A stretch of DNA of 64,000 bases, taken from JADJPO01 sp963828555 (GTDB taxonomy: Bacteria; Actinomycetota; Actinomycetes; Actinomycetales; Kineosporiaceae). The stretch lies in NCBI GenBank assembly GCA_963828555.1, contig CAWHEL010000002.1:496001-560000 (forward strand), read 5' to 3'. Position numbers and translations under genes: made by a program. This document shows positions 52,988 through 61,646 of the stretch, piece after piece (the stretch's first letter is position 1; every line of letters starts with the position of its first letter). Below the pieces are notes generated by a model. The model did no database searches. It saw nothing but the letters and a program-made list of their open reading frames with translations, and had not been told where the DNA came from.

Positions 52988-53764
52988 TCAGTCCTGCCAC
53001 GCCTTCCAGGCGGCCTGCCCCCGATCCCACATGCCGTTCAATTCGTTCCGGTCCTGCAGGGTGTCCATCGGGTGCCAGAAGCCGTTGTGCCGGTAGGCGT
53101 TCAGCTGCCCCTTGTGGGCCAGACGGCGCAGCGGCTCGCGCTCCCAGATGGTGGTGTCGTCCTCGATCTCATCGATCACCGACGGCTCCAGCACGAAGTA
53201 ACCGCCGTTCACCCACGCCCCGTCGCCGGCGGGCTTCTCCAGGAAGCTGGTCACCGTGTTCTGCCCCTCGGCCAGGGCCAGGGCGCCGAACCGGCCCGAG
53301 GGCTGGACCGCGGTCAGCGTGGCTGCCCGTCCCTCGCGGCGGTGGAACGCGATCGAGTCGGTGATGTCGACGTCCGCGACGCCGTCGCCGTAGGTCAGGC
53401 AGAACGTGCCGTCGAGGTGCTCACGCACCCGCTTGAGCCGGCCGCCCGTCATGGTGGTGGCCCCGGTGTCGACCAGGGTGACCCGCCAGCTCTCCGCCCG
53501 GCCGCCGTGCACCTCCATCGAGTTCTTGCCCAGGTCGAACGTGACGTCCGACATGCGCAGGAAGTAGGAGGCGAAGTACTCCTTGATCACATAGCCCTTG
53601 TAGCCGCAGCAGACGACGAAGTCGTTGATGCCGTGAGAGGAGTAGATCTTCATGATGTGCCACAGGATCGGATGCGGGCCGATCTCGACCATCGGCTTGG
53701 GACGGACCGAGGTCTCCTCACTCAGCCGCGTGCCGAGACCTCCGGCCAGAATGACCGCCTTCAC
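52988..53764 (-). CDS. rfbF: Glucose-1-phosphate cytidylyltransferase (RfbF-like)
   Basis: 258 residues: VKAVILAGGLGTRLSEETSVRPKPMVEIG is the nucleotidyltransferase head, with HIMKIYSSHGINDFVVCCGYKGYVIKEYF, FCLTYGDGVADVDI and FLEKPAGDGAWVNGGYFVLEP, all matching RfbF/CDP-glucose pyrophosphorylase. It makes CDP-glucose from CTP and glucose-1-phosphate. The GTG at 53764 has GGAGGTG 8 bases upstream. It opens the four-gene sugar cassette. Confidence 0.93.
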   Translation of the reverse strand: MKAVILAGGLGTRLSEETSVRPKPMVEIGPHPILWHIMKIYSSHGINDFVVCCGYKGYVIKEYFASYFLRMSDVTFDLGKNSMEVHGGRAESWRVTLVDTGATTMTGGRLKRVREHLDGTFCLTYGDGVADVDITDSIAFHRREGRAATLTAVQPSGRFGALALAEGQNTVTSFLEKPAGDGAWVNGGYFVLEPSVIDEIEDDTTIWEREPLRRLAHKGQLNAYRHNGFWHPMDTLQDRNELNGMWDRGQAAWKAWQD

Positions 53765-53815
53765 GACAAGCACCTCCGAGGGGGGAAGACCGGGACGGCG
53801 GAACGCGGCAGGCGC

Positions 53816-55534
53816 TCAGCCACCGTCACCGCGGATGACCGATCCCACCGTGCGCAACATGATCTTCACGTCGAGCCAGAGGGACCAGTTCTCGATGTAG
53901 TAGTTGTCGAACCGGGCCCGGTCGGCGATCGAGGTGTCGCCGCGCAGGCCGTGGATCTGCGCCCATCCGGTCAGCCCGGAGGGCACCCGGTGCCGCGCGA
54001 CGTAACGGGGGTAGGCCTCGCAGAACTGGTCGACGAAGTGCGGGCGCTCCGGGCGCGGCCCGACCAGGCTCATCTCGCCCTTCAGGATGTTGATCAGCTG
54101 CGGCAGTTCGTCGATCGAGGACTTGCGCAGGAACCTGCCCACCGGCCCGAGCCGGTCGTCGTGCGAGATGTTCCAGTTGGTCTGCGACTCCGTGTCGTCG
54201 ACCGGCTTGAGCGAGCGGAACTTCATCACCTGGAAGCGGCGGCCGTCCACGCCCACGCGCTCCTGACGGAAGATGATTCCGGGCCCGCCCTCCAGGCGGA
54301 CCGCCAGCGCGGTGAGCAGCATGATCGGCGACAGCAGGATCAGCGCCACCGACGAGACGAGGACGTCGAAGACCCGCTTGACCTGCCAGCCGCGGCTGCG
54401 GCGGGCGGCGCGGCGCAGCCGCACCAACGGCATGCCCCAGACCGTGTCCATGTCCTCGCTGACGTGATGCAGCTCGAACAGCCGGGGCACGATGAAGATC
54501 TCGGTGTCGAGGCGGTCGCAGGTACGGATCACGTCGACCAGGGCCGACTCACGCATCGAGCCGAAGGCCACGACGACGTTGTTCACGCCGTGGTCGGTGA
54601 GCACGTGGTAGAGGGCGTCGGTGCCGCCCAGGATCGGCAGCGGGAGCTCCTTCGGCCCCAGCCACGGGTCGGAGTCGAGGAAGCCGATCGGGTGCAGTCC
54701 GTACTCGGGGTGGTCGAGCAGCACGTCGGCCACCTGGGCCCCGACCCGGCCGGCCCCCAGGATCAACGTGCGGTGCACCACCCGCCGCTGCCGGCGCAGC
54801 GATCGGACGATCTCGTAGCCGATGGCCCGGAAGAGGAGGAGCAGGACGAGGGTCGTCGCCGAGGCGGCGACGACCTCCCACTTGACCGCCACCAGATCCC
54901 AGCGCAACTGGGTGAACGCTGCCTGCACCAGGATGGTGAGGGCGACGGCGGCCAACCAGCGACCGACGATCTGCGGCACGTCGTCCAGGAGCGACATGGA
55001 CAGGCGCGAGCGGTACAGGTGCGCCAGGGTGAACAATGAGACCAAGACGACGGCGAAGACCAGGTGGACCCGCCCCACACCGTGTCCGGTCAGGGCACCG
55101 GTCAGCACACCACCCGCCAACGCGGCGGCGAGGTCGCAGGCCACGAGCAGGGGCTGCACGCCGTAGCTGGCGAGCCAGTCCTCACGGCGGCGGGACCGGG
55201 CACTGTGTGACGGAACGGGAACCGGCGCCGCACCGGGCTCCGGCAGGGCCGGGGCAGGGGACACGGGCACTGCAGGGCCTGCAGCGTCGACGGCCACTCG
55301 GGCGGCGGGTGAGGACAGGGCCACCGACGGCGACCCGTTCATCCGGTTCCCGTTCGTGGACGACTGCACCACGGCATCCTTCGACGCGAGACCATTGTCC
55401 GTCAGGTCGATCGTCAACGGGCGGTCCGACCGGGCCAGGGCCGGCCAGCCGTCGGTCTGTCCGACATTGCTGTCGGTGTCTCCCACGATGCTCTCCTCGG
55501 CCCTTTCAGTGCTGACATCACGTGTCGACGTCAC
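53816..55534 (-). CDS. WbaP/CpsE-type polyprenyl-phosphate sugar-1-phosphate transferase
   Basis: 572 residues. After about 115 low-complexity residues come membrane helices (LLVACDLAAALAGGVLTGALTG to LLLLFRAIGYEIV). Next is a Rossmann-like domain (RTLILGAGRVGAQVADVLLDHP), then the catalytic transferase: VKRVFDVLVSSVALILLSPIMLLTALAVRLEGGPGIIFRQERVG, VMKFRSL, RFLRKSSIDELPQLINILKGEMSLVGPRPE. It starts the lipid-linked repeat unit. The GTG at 55534 is the only in-frame start; its GGGAGG is very close. Confidence 0.92.
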   Translation of the reverse strand: MTSTRDVSTERAEESIVGDTDSNVGQTDGWPALARSDRPLTIDLTDNGLASKDAVVQSSTNGNRMNGSPSVALSSPAARVAVDAAGPAVPVSPAPALPEPGAAPVPVPSHSARSRRREDWLASYGVQPLLVACDLAAALAGGVLTGALTGHGVGRVHLVFAVVLVSLFTLAHLYRSRLSMSLLDDVPQIVGRWLAAVALTILVQAAFTQLRWDLVAVKWEVVAASATTLVLLLLFRAIGYEIVRSLRRQRRVVHRTLILGAGRVGAQVADVLLDHPEYGLHPIGFLDSDPWLGPKELPLPILGGTDALYHVLTDHGVNNVVVAFGSMRESALVDVIRTCDRLDTEIFIVPRLFELHHVSEDMDTVWGMPLVRLRRAARRSRGWQVKRVFDVLVSSVALILLSPIMLLTALAVRLEGGPGIIFRQERVGVDGRRFQVMKFRSLKPVDDTESQTNWNISHDDRLGPVGRFLRKSSIDELPQLINILKGEMSLVGPRPERPHFVDQFCEAYPRYVARHRVPSGLTGWAQIHGLRGDTSIADRARFDNYYIENWSLWLDVKIMLRTVGSVIRGDGG

Positions 55535-55698
55535 GCCTCCCGGCTCACCCGTCGCGACGTCCTGAACGCTGCAGAGCCTATCCGGAGGCCCGGGTGGTGT
55601 CCCGACATCGGGTCAATACCCACGAAGATCAACTCATCGTGACTGGCCACACCGGCGTGCCTTCCGCCCATCGAACGATAACGGCCACACCCAGACTA

Positions 55699-56643
55699 TC
55701 AGTCACTCTGCGTAACAGACTCCCCGTTGGTGTTGGCCGTGGCGCCACCGAGAGTCGCCGAGGAGGGGTTGGCCCGATGGGCCCGGCGATAGCCCCGATG
55801 CCAACCGAACTGCCACACCAGACGCCCGATGCTGGGCCGGGGGCCCAGCCAGGCCGTCACCAGGGCACGCAGTCCCTTGCCGGTCGACGGCGAGACCAGG
55901 AGGGCGACCTCGTCGCTGACCTCTTCTCCGAGCACCCCGTGCCGGCGCTGCAGTTCTGCGTGGGCGGCGCCGTAGTCCCGCCCCTGGCGGAACATGGAGT
56001 AGAGCGTCGAGCGCAGCCGCACGTGCACCACGACGTCAGGGTCGTACTGCAGCGGGACGCCGAGCTGCTGCACGCGCCAACTCAGGTCGGTGTCCTCCAG
56101 ACAACGCATCGTGGAGTCGAACCCGCCCACCTGGGCGAACAGGTCGAGATGGACACCCATGTTGCCCGCCCCCGCGTGCGACAACTGGGCACCCATCGTG
56201 GCCGACTGCAGCCCGTTCTGCTGCTCCAGGGGCCGTGATCGCAAGGTGCGTGCGTTGTTGAGCAGACCGCCCTCGAACCGGCCGGCAACGAACGCATGGC
56301 ACTCGAGTGCGGCGCACATGCGGCGCAGCCAGTCGTTCGCCACCACGTCGTCGGCGTCACAGAACGCCAGCCACCGCCCGCGCGCCCGCGCGGCGCCCAC
56401 GTTGCGGGCGGCACCGGCCCCTGGCCGGGCGCTGGCGTCGATCACCGTGAGGGGCAGCCGACCGCGGAAGGCCTCGGCGATGGCGACTGTGTCGTCCGTC
56501 GACCCGTTGTCGCACACCAAGAGCTCCCAGGGCGCCGGGCAGCTCTGGCCCGCGAGCGCCTCGAGCTGCTGACGGAGGGTAGGGGCCGCGTTGAGACAGG
56601 CCACCACCACTGTGAGCTGCACCGCAGCCGAGCCCTGCGGCAC
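55699..56643 (-). CDS. Glycosyltransferase family 2
   Basis: 314 residues: LTVVVACLNAAPTLRQQLEALAGQ, ELLVCDNGSTDDTVAIAEAF and WLAFCDADDVVANDWL (DxD site), then ATMGAQLSHAGAGNMGVHLDLFAQVGGFDSTMRCLEDTDLSWRVQQLGVPLQYDPDVVVH. A GT-A enzyme that adds one sugar to the growing repeat unit at the inner membrane. The GTG at 56643 is chosen at the domain start; a longer upstream frame to 57036 has no similarity and overlaps the deacetylase gene. Confidence 0.88.
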   Translation of the reverse strand: MPQGSAAVQLTVVVACLNAAPTLRQQLEALAGQSCPAPWELLVCDNGSTDDTVAIAEAFRGRLPLTVIDASARPGAGAARNVGAARARGRWLAFCDADDVVANDWLRRMCAALECHAFVAGRFEGGLLNNARTLRSRPLEQQNGLQSATMGAQLSHAGAGNMGVHLDLFAQVGGFDSTMRCLEDTDLSWRVQQLGVPLQYDPDVVVHVRLRSTLYSMFRQGRDYGAAHAELQRRHGVLGEEVSDEVALLVSPSTGKGLRALVTAWLGPRPSIGRLVWQFGWHRGYRRAHRANPSSATLGGATANTNGESVTQSD

Positions 56644-56857
56644 CCGTCCCCCAGCCTCTTCCTCGAAGGAAGGCCCGAAACCAGTCGTGACTGTGGCGTC
56701 GATGAGTACTACCCCGAACTGGCGTTGAAACGATTCTCTGAGTGTCGGCGATGTATTTCGATTGCACTGTACGCCTGCATGGCGGAATGGAACCATACCC
56801 CCGCCCGGGACACGAATCCCACGAAACGGGACCCGGCCATGGTGTAGACCTGTCGGG

Positions 56858-57730
56858 ATGGGTACACCGCTACGGCTCTCTCGGCCCCCCGGCACTTCTG
56901 GTGCCGTCCTGGTGCGCGAGAGCGAGCTCGGTGCGCACGATGATCCCGGCCCCCGCTCCCTGCCGGCTCCGTCCGGCGTCCTGCGCTGGGCGCGCCCCGC
57001 CCTGCTGCCGCTCAGCTCGGCCATGCGCGTGCTCACGGATGAGCGCGAGATGGCCCTCAGCTACGACGACGGCCCTCACCCAGAGCACACCCGCGAGGTG
57101 ATGGCGGCGCTGGCGGCGCGCGACGTGCGCGCCACCTTCTTCGTCCTGGCGAAGGCGGCGGAGCGCCACCCCGACGTGGTCCGGGAGCTGCTCGATGCCG
57201 GGCACGAGATCGGCCTGCACGGTATCGACCACACCCGGCTGACCGAACTCTCCTGGAGGAGGGCCGCCGACGCCGTCCGCCGTGGCAAGCAGCGTCTGGA
57301 AGCGGTCACGGGACAACCGGTCCGGCTCTACCGGCCGACCTATGGGGCGCAGGGGCTGGCCCAGTTCGTCACCGCGCGGCTGCTCGGCATGGACGTCGTC
57401 TACTGGACGGCCTGGGCCACGGACTGGATCGACGCCGGCGCCGACGAGGTGGCGGGTCGCGCCCTCTCGGCGCGGCATCCCGGCGGGATCCTGCTGCTCC
57501 ACGACGCGACCGAGGACACCGCGGAGGAGGATCTGCCCCGACCGGCCTTCTCCCGCGGAGCGGTCACCGCGGCGATCCTGGACGGCCTGGCCGATGACGG
57601 ATACCGCGTCATGCCGGCTGGGGACCTGCTCGCGCGCTATCCGGTGGTGCGCGCGGTGACGACCCAGCGTCCCTGGGTCAACGCTCGACGGCGACTGGTA
57701 CGTGCTCGGCGTCCCGCACCGCGGCTCTGA
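56858..57730 (+). CDS. Polysaccharide deacetylase (NodB homology, CE4-like)
   Basis: 290 residues. NodB motif 1 is ALSYDDGPHPEHT (D70, D71), motif 2 LHGIDHTRL (H121 and H125), motif 3 RLYRPTYGAQ, motif 4 GMDVVYWTAWATDW, and motif 5 ILLLHDATE. This is a metal-dependent N- or O-deacetylase fold. No signal peptide or membrane anchor is visible, so it may act on a cytosolic or lipid-linked sugar. The start is not certain; ATG at 56858 is chosen. The 3' end overlaps the flippase gene by 53 bp on the opposite strand. Confidence 0.8.
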   Translation: MGTPLRLSRPPGTSGAVLVRESELGAHDDPGPRSLPAPSGVLRWARPALLPLSSAMRVLTDEREMALSYDDGPHPEHTREVMAALAARDVRATFFVLAKAAERHPDVVRELLDAGHEIGLHGIDHTRLTELSWRRAADAVRRGKQRLEAVTGQPVRLYRPTYGAQGLAQFVTARLLGMDVVYWTAWATDWIDAGADEVAGRALSARHPGGILLLHDATEDTAEEDLPRPAFSRGAVTAAILDGLADDGYRVMPAGDLLARYPVVRAVTTQRPWVNARRRLVRARRPAPRL

Positions 57731-58973
57731 GGGTCAGGTACCAGACAGGAACCAGTAGTGACTGGTCTAGGCACATGCCCCAGGCGGCCCCCTCGGCGCC
57801 GCCGATCAGTGCGCCGCCGATCATCAGGGTGAGCACCAGCGGAGCCTCGATCGCCATCACCCGGAACGTACGCCGGGCCATGCCCATCGAGTAGATGACC
57901 ACCGCGCAGCCTTCGGACAGCGCCCGGGCGGTCACACCCAGGGAGAGCGGGAGCAGCACCGCGCTGGCGCCCGACCAGCTGTCCGAGAACAGCGCCTCAC
58001 CCCAGGCGCTCGGAACGGCCAGCAGAGCGACGCTGTACACCAGCGCCACCGTGCCGAGGCCGCTGCTCAACGCCGCCGCGGCCAGCGTCCGCTGGCGTCG
58101 GGTGAGCCACGTCCTCTTGGACAGCTCCGGCAGGGCGAACGTCTGCTGCGCCGTCGCCAGCATGTTCAGCGGGCCGAGCACCACCTGTGCCGCGCGGAAG
58201 GCGCCCACGATCGCCAGCCCGTCATCACCCCCGACCAATGCGCCGACGCCGACGATGCCACCCTGGAAAGCCCCGGTTCCGAGCAGGTACTCGGCCACCA
58301 GGTACCCGGAGATGTCCTTGTGCTCACGCAGCCAGGCGCGAGCGCCCAGCGGGTTCGGCAGGACCCTCAGCTGCACGAGGGCCAGCCCAGCACTGACCGC
58401 CGCGGCTCCACCCCAGATCAGGACCAGCAGGGGGACCGTGGGCCGGGTCAGGAGAGGCAGCGCCGCCACGCCCGAGAGCTGCAGAACCGCCCAGACGGCG
58501 TCGTTCGCCGCGGCGGAACGGGGGCGGGAGGCGGCGAAGAAGATCAGCCGGCAGGCGTCCTGCACCAGGAGGAAGGGCAGCACCACACCCGTGGCGACCA
58601 GGGTGTCGCCGAGCAGGCCGGACAGGTTCGCACCGACCACGATGCAGCCGAGACCGCCGACGGTGCCGACGACCAGGGCCGTGCCGGTGGCGCGCGCACG
58701 GCCCACCGCCAGGGTCCGGCCGTCGGCTCCGCTGTACCGGATGCTCATCGGCTGGCCGACCAGGGCCCGCTCGATCCCGATGCAGACGCCGAAGACCAGG
58801 AAGGCGACGGAGAAGACCCCGAAGCCGACGCGGTTCACGTGGTTGGAGACCAGGATCGCCAGCACCGTGTTGGTCAGCGCCGAGAGCACCTGGTCGGTCA
58901 CGGTCCAGCCGGCGGCCCCGACGAGCCGGAGGTGCCTGCTCCTGATCGGCCCGGGCCCCGCGGACTCGCTCAC
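57678..58973 (-). CDS. Wzx-like polysaccharide flippase/exporter (MOP superfamily)
   Basis: 431 residues with about twelve membrane segments: VLSALTNTVLAILVSNHVNRVGFGVFSVAFLVFG, LVVGTVGGLGCIVVGANLSGLL, VPLLVLIWGGAAAVSAGLALV and APLVLTLMIGGALIGGAEGAAWGMCL. The pattern fits MOP-family exporters that flip lipid-linked repeat units. It lies in an exopolysaccharide locus between the deacetylase and a secreted hydrolase. Sequence similarity in this family is low, so the name rests on topology and context. Confidence 0.75.
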   Translation of the reverse strand: MSESAGPGPIRSRHLRLVGAAGWTVTDQVLSALTNTVLAILVSNHVNRVGFGVFSVAFLVFGVCIGIERALVGQPMSIRYSGADGRTLAVGRARATGTALVVGTVGGLGCIVVGANLSGLLGDTLVATGVVLPFLLVQDACRLIFFAASRPRSAAANDAVWAVLQLSGVAALPLLTRPTVPLLVLIWGGAAAVSAGLALVQLRVLPNPLGARAWLREHKDISGYLVAEYLLGTGAFQGGIVGVGALVGGDDGLAIVGAFRAAQVVLGPLNMLATAQQTFALPELSKRTWLTRRQRTLAAAALSSGLGTVALVYSVALLAVPSAWGEALFSDSWSGASAVLLPLSLGVTARALSEGCAVVIYSMGMARRTFRVMAIEAPLVLTLMIGGALIGGAEGAAWGMCLDQSLLVPVWYLTLRAAVRDAEHVPVAVER

Positions 58974-59063
58974 CGCACGACTCTAACCGGCGTCCGCGGT
59001 GTCGCTCACCGCAGGACGCGACACGGCGGCCCCCGGGGAACCCGGAGGCCGCCGCGACGGCGA

Positions 59064-60185
59064 TCAGAACCAGCGGCGATAGGCGGCCGAGGACTTCGGC
59101 ATCTGCACCGGGGAGAAGAGCGCGTTGCGGATGTACGGGTCGGGCTCGTTGAAGTAGCACTCGAACACCAGCACGTCGCGGTTGGCCATGAAGAAGTTGT
59201 ACATCTTCTGGATGAAGTACGGGTTGTCCCCGCCGCCGATGCCCGAGCCTCCGTGCACGCCCCATTCCGGGACCGCGAACCCCTTCTTGTGGGCGCGGGC
59301 GAACGCGACAGCGTCGGCCAGGCCGGGGCCCTTGACCGGCTTGACGGCACGGGCCCAGGTCGCGGCGTTCACGGTCCTCAGTTCGTAGAAGTCGTAGTGA
59401 TCCATGGAGATGCCGTCGACGTAGCGGTCCCCGGGGTAGAGCAGGGTGAGCGCGTCCATGCGGTTCTTCTGCCCTCGCAGCCCGTAACCGGCCGACACGT
59501 CGAACCAGAAGGTCAGACCCGGCGACTCGGCGTTCATGATGGTCACCACGCGCCTGAAGGCCGTCCGGAACTCGTCCGCGGTGTCGGCGGTGACCCCCCA
59601 GGCGAACCAGTCGCCGTTGGCCTCCAGCCCGACCCGGATCGCCGCATCCCCGCGCCCCCCGGCGCGCAGCTCACGGGCGATCTTCCGGAACACGTAGTCG
59701 TGCTGACCCGAGAGGACGTCGTTCCACTGCCCACGGCGGTTGCTGGGCAGCAGCGGCAGCCCGTAGGCGAACCGGCCCTTGTAGCCGCGCAATAGCATCG
59801 AGGTCCACCCGCTGTCGGCCATCTCCGCCCACGAGCCGTAGCCGGGGTACATGGTGACGAAGTCGAACGGGCGACCTGCCCAGCTCTCCGCCATGGCCAT
59901 CCGGGAGGCGGACATGACGACACCGGTCCAGACCCCGCTGTGCCAGGGCAGGCCCGAGCGTGGCTTGCCGTACATGGACACGGCCTTGCTGGGGATCGGA
60001 GCCGCACTCACCGGCGCGGTGACGGCGACCGCCTGAGATCCCACGGTCGGTGCCCCGGAGACGGAGTTCTTGAAGCCGGACACCTCCGCCTGCGCCTGGT
60101 CGGGCACGAACAGCGCCCCGGCAGCGAGTGCCAGTGCAGCCACACCGGCAACGGTGGCCAGCCTGGTCGGAACGGTGACACGCAT
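59064..60185 (-). CDS. Secreted GH26-like glycoside hydrolase
   Basis: 373 residues with a signal peptide (MRVTVPTRLATVAGVAALAL to AQA, cut near residue 33). The fold pattern is clan GH-A, GH26-like: VGLEANGDWFAW (probable acid/base E188), YVDGISMDHYDFYEL and FAVPEWGVHGG (probable nucleophile E307). The ATG at 60185 has GGGGG 6 bases upstream; ATG at 60197 is possible. Such enzymes in polysaccharide loci trim or release the polymer. The substrate is unknown. It ends 90 bp before the flippase start. Confidence 0.8.
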   Translation of the reverse strand: MRVTVPTRLATVAGVAALALAAGALFVPDQAQAEVSGFKNSVSGAPTVGSQAVAVTAPVSAAPIPSKAVSMYGKPRSGLPWHSGVWTGVVMSASRMAMAESWAGRPFDFVTMYPGYGSWAEMADSGWTSMLLRGYKGRFAYGLPLLPSNRRGQWNDVLSGQHDYVFRKIARELRAGGRGDAAIRVGLEANGDWFAWGVTADTADEFRTAFRRVVTIMNAESPGLTFWFDVSAGYGLRGQKNRMDALTLLYPGDRYVDGISMDHYDFYELRTVNAATWARAVKPVKGPGLADAVAFARAHKKGFAVPEWGVHGGSGIGGGDNPYFIQKMYNFFMANRDVLVFECYFNEPDPYIRNALFSPVQMPKSSAAYRRWF

Positions 60186-60427
60186 CGTGGCCCCCATCTA
60201 GCGACGAATTGACGTGATGGGGTTCGGCGCACGGGGGCGGTCACCTGAAGGAGGTCGTCGGGGTTCACCCCCGGAGCGAGGAGGGCTCGACACGAAGCGT
60301 GAGGGCCCAGACCCCCACGAAACGGTCAGGAGCGCTGCGCCGTCCGGCTGAGGATGTCAGTCGCTGATGTCGGGGAGGGCGGCGCCGCCGACGGGACGGG
60401 ATTGCCCGGAGGACGGTCTGGCGAAGA

Positions 60428-61639
60428 TCAGTGGGCGCGGCCGTCCCGCCCTGGGGCTGCGCTGGGACCAGCCGCCTTGGCCTGCTGCTTTGTCAGCTCG
60501 ATCTGGTCCACCGGGCTACCCTTCGACGCCGGCAGCCGGGCACTCGCGGTGGCCGGCTTCAGGCGCAGAACGAGCCCCTCCAGGAAGCCCAAGCCCCAGC
60601 CGAGATGCATGGCCATGAAGCTGATCAACAGGCGGGCCGGGCCGGGACGACGCCCGGCGAGGTCACCCGTCCGGGCGCCACCCGTCCAGGTGAGGCGATC
60701 AGCTCCCGCCGCGGGCTCCCTGCCCTCGGCAGCGCCGGGCCCCGACTCGGGAGGGGCCTGGACGGGAGCGCTGGTGCGCAGCGTGGCAACCGTCGCGGCG
60801 ACCAGCGCGAGGCCGTACGGCGCCGCGAGCACGACGGCCGCAGGCCAGAGACCGGCCACCGCACACCCGGCGGCAGCGGCCAGGGCGAGGACGAGTGCGG
60901 GCGGTGCGAGATGCCGGATGCGGACGGCGCGTCGACCGTTCTTGAGCACCATCGCGGCCTTGCCGCGTCCGTAGCGCCGGTACTGGCGGCCGAGCTCGGG
61001 GATCGTCTCGCGGACCTTCCAGTAGATGCTCATCGCCGGGTCGAACCTGATCCGGAAGCCGCGGCCGAGGATCCGGTGATCAAGGTCGACGTCCTCGTTG
61101 ACCAGGAGGTTCTCGTCCCAGCCGCCGATCTCGCGCAGCACGTCGACCCGGAACACGCCGAACGAGGCGTGATCAGTGTCCTGGGCGGTGTCGGCGTAGT
61201 GGTTGATCGAGTCGCCGACCCCGAACCGGCTGGACAGCGCGGTGGCGACGGCCACGCCGGAGCTGGTCCGGGCGACACCGATCCGGCGCCCCCCGACGGC
61301 GGCGACCTCGGGATCGACGGCCAGGGTGGCGACCGCCCGCTCGAGGTAGGTGTCGCTGACCGAGGCGTGACCGTCGACCCTGGCGATGAAGCGCCCCCGC
61401 GCCTCGCGCAGGCCGATGTTCAGTGCACTAGGGATCGTCCGTGCCGGGTTGTGCAGCAGCCGTACCCGGGGCTCCCGCGCGGCGATGGCCTGCACGGTGG
61501 CCGCCGTCGCATCGGTGGACTCGCCGTCCACCACGAGCAGCTCCACGTCGGTGAACGTCTGCTCCAGCACCGACTGGACGGCGTCAGCCACGCACCGCTC
61601 CTCATTGAGGACGGGCATCACCACCGTTATCGCCGTCAT
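60428..61639 (-). CDS. Glycosyltransferase family 2 (ExoA-like), membrane-associated
   Basis: 403 residues: ITVVMPVLNEERCVADAVQSVLEQTFTDVELLVVDGESTDAT, LNIGLREARGRFIARVDGHASVS and NEDVDLDHRILGRGFRIRFDPAMSIYWKVRET, matching succinoglycan-type ExoA transferases. Two or more hydrophobic segments follow (LVLALAAAAGCAVAGLWPAAVVLAAPYGLALVAATVATL). It would add a sugar on the cytosolic face. The ATG at 61639 is chosen at the domain start; the long upstream frame is spurious. It begins 8 bp after the Wzy-like gene. Confidence 0.88.
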   Translation of the reverse strand: MTAITVVMPVLNEERCVADAVQSVLEQTFTDVELLVVDGESTDATAATVQAIAAREPRVRLLHNPARTIPSALNIGLREARGRFIARVDGHASVSDTYLERAVATLAVDPEVAAVGGRRIGVARTSSGVAVATALSSRFGVGDSINHYADTAQDTDHASFGVFRVDVLREIGGWDENLLVNEDVDLDHRILGRGFRIRFDPAMSIYWKVRETIPELGRQYRRYGRGKAAMVLKNGRRAVRIRHLAPPALVLALAAAAGCAVAGLWPAAVVLAAPYGLALVAATVATLRTSAPVQAPPESGPGAAEGREPAAGADRLTWTGGARTGDLAGRRPGPARLLISFMAMHLGWGLGFLEGLVLRLKPATASARLPASKGSPVDQIELTKQQAKAAGPSAAPGRDGRAH

Positions 61640-61646
61640 GGCTCGA

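Noticed and set aside
56644..57036. N-terminal extension of the GT2 gene from 56643 to 57036
   Set aside because: No glycosyltransferase similarity, overlaps the divergent deacetylase gene, and a GTG with a purine-rich leader exists at the domain boundary.
60186..60360. Possible c-di-AMP riboswitch before the secreted hydrolase (GGGTGAACCCC on the minus strand)
   Set aside because: The invariant AGCTAACC-type segment and the second conserved pocket are absent.
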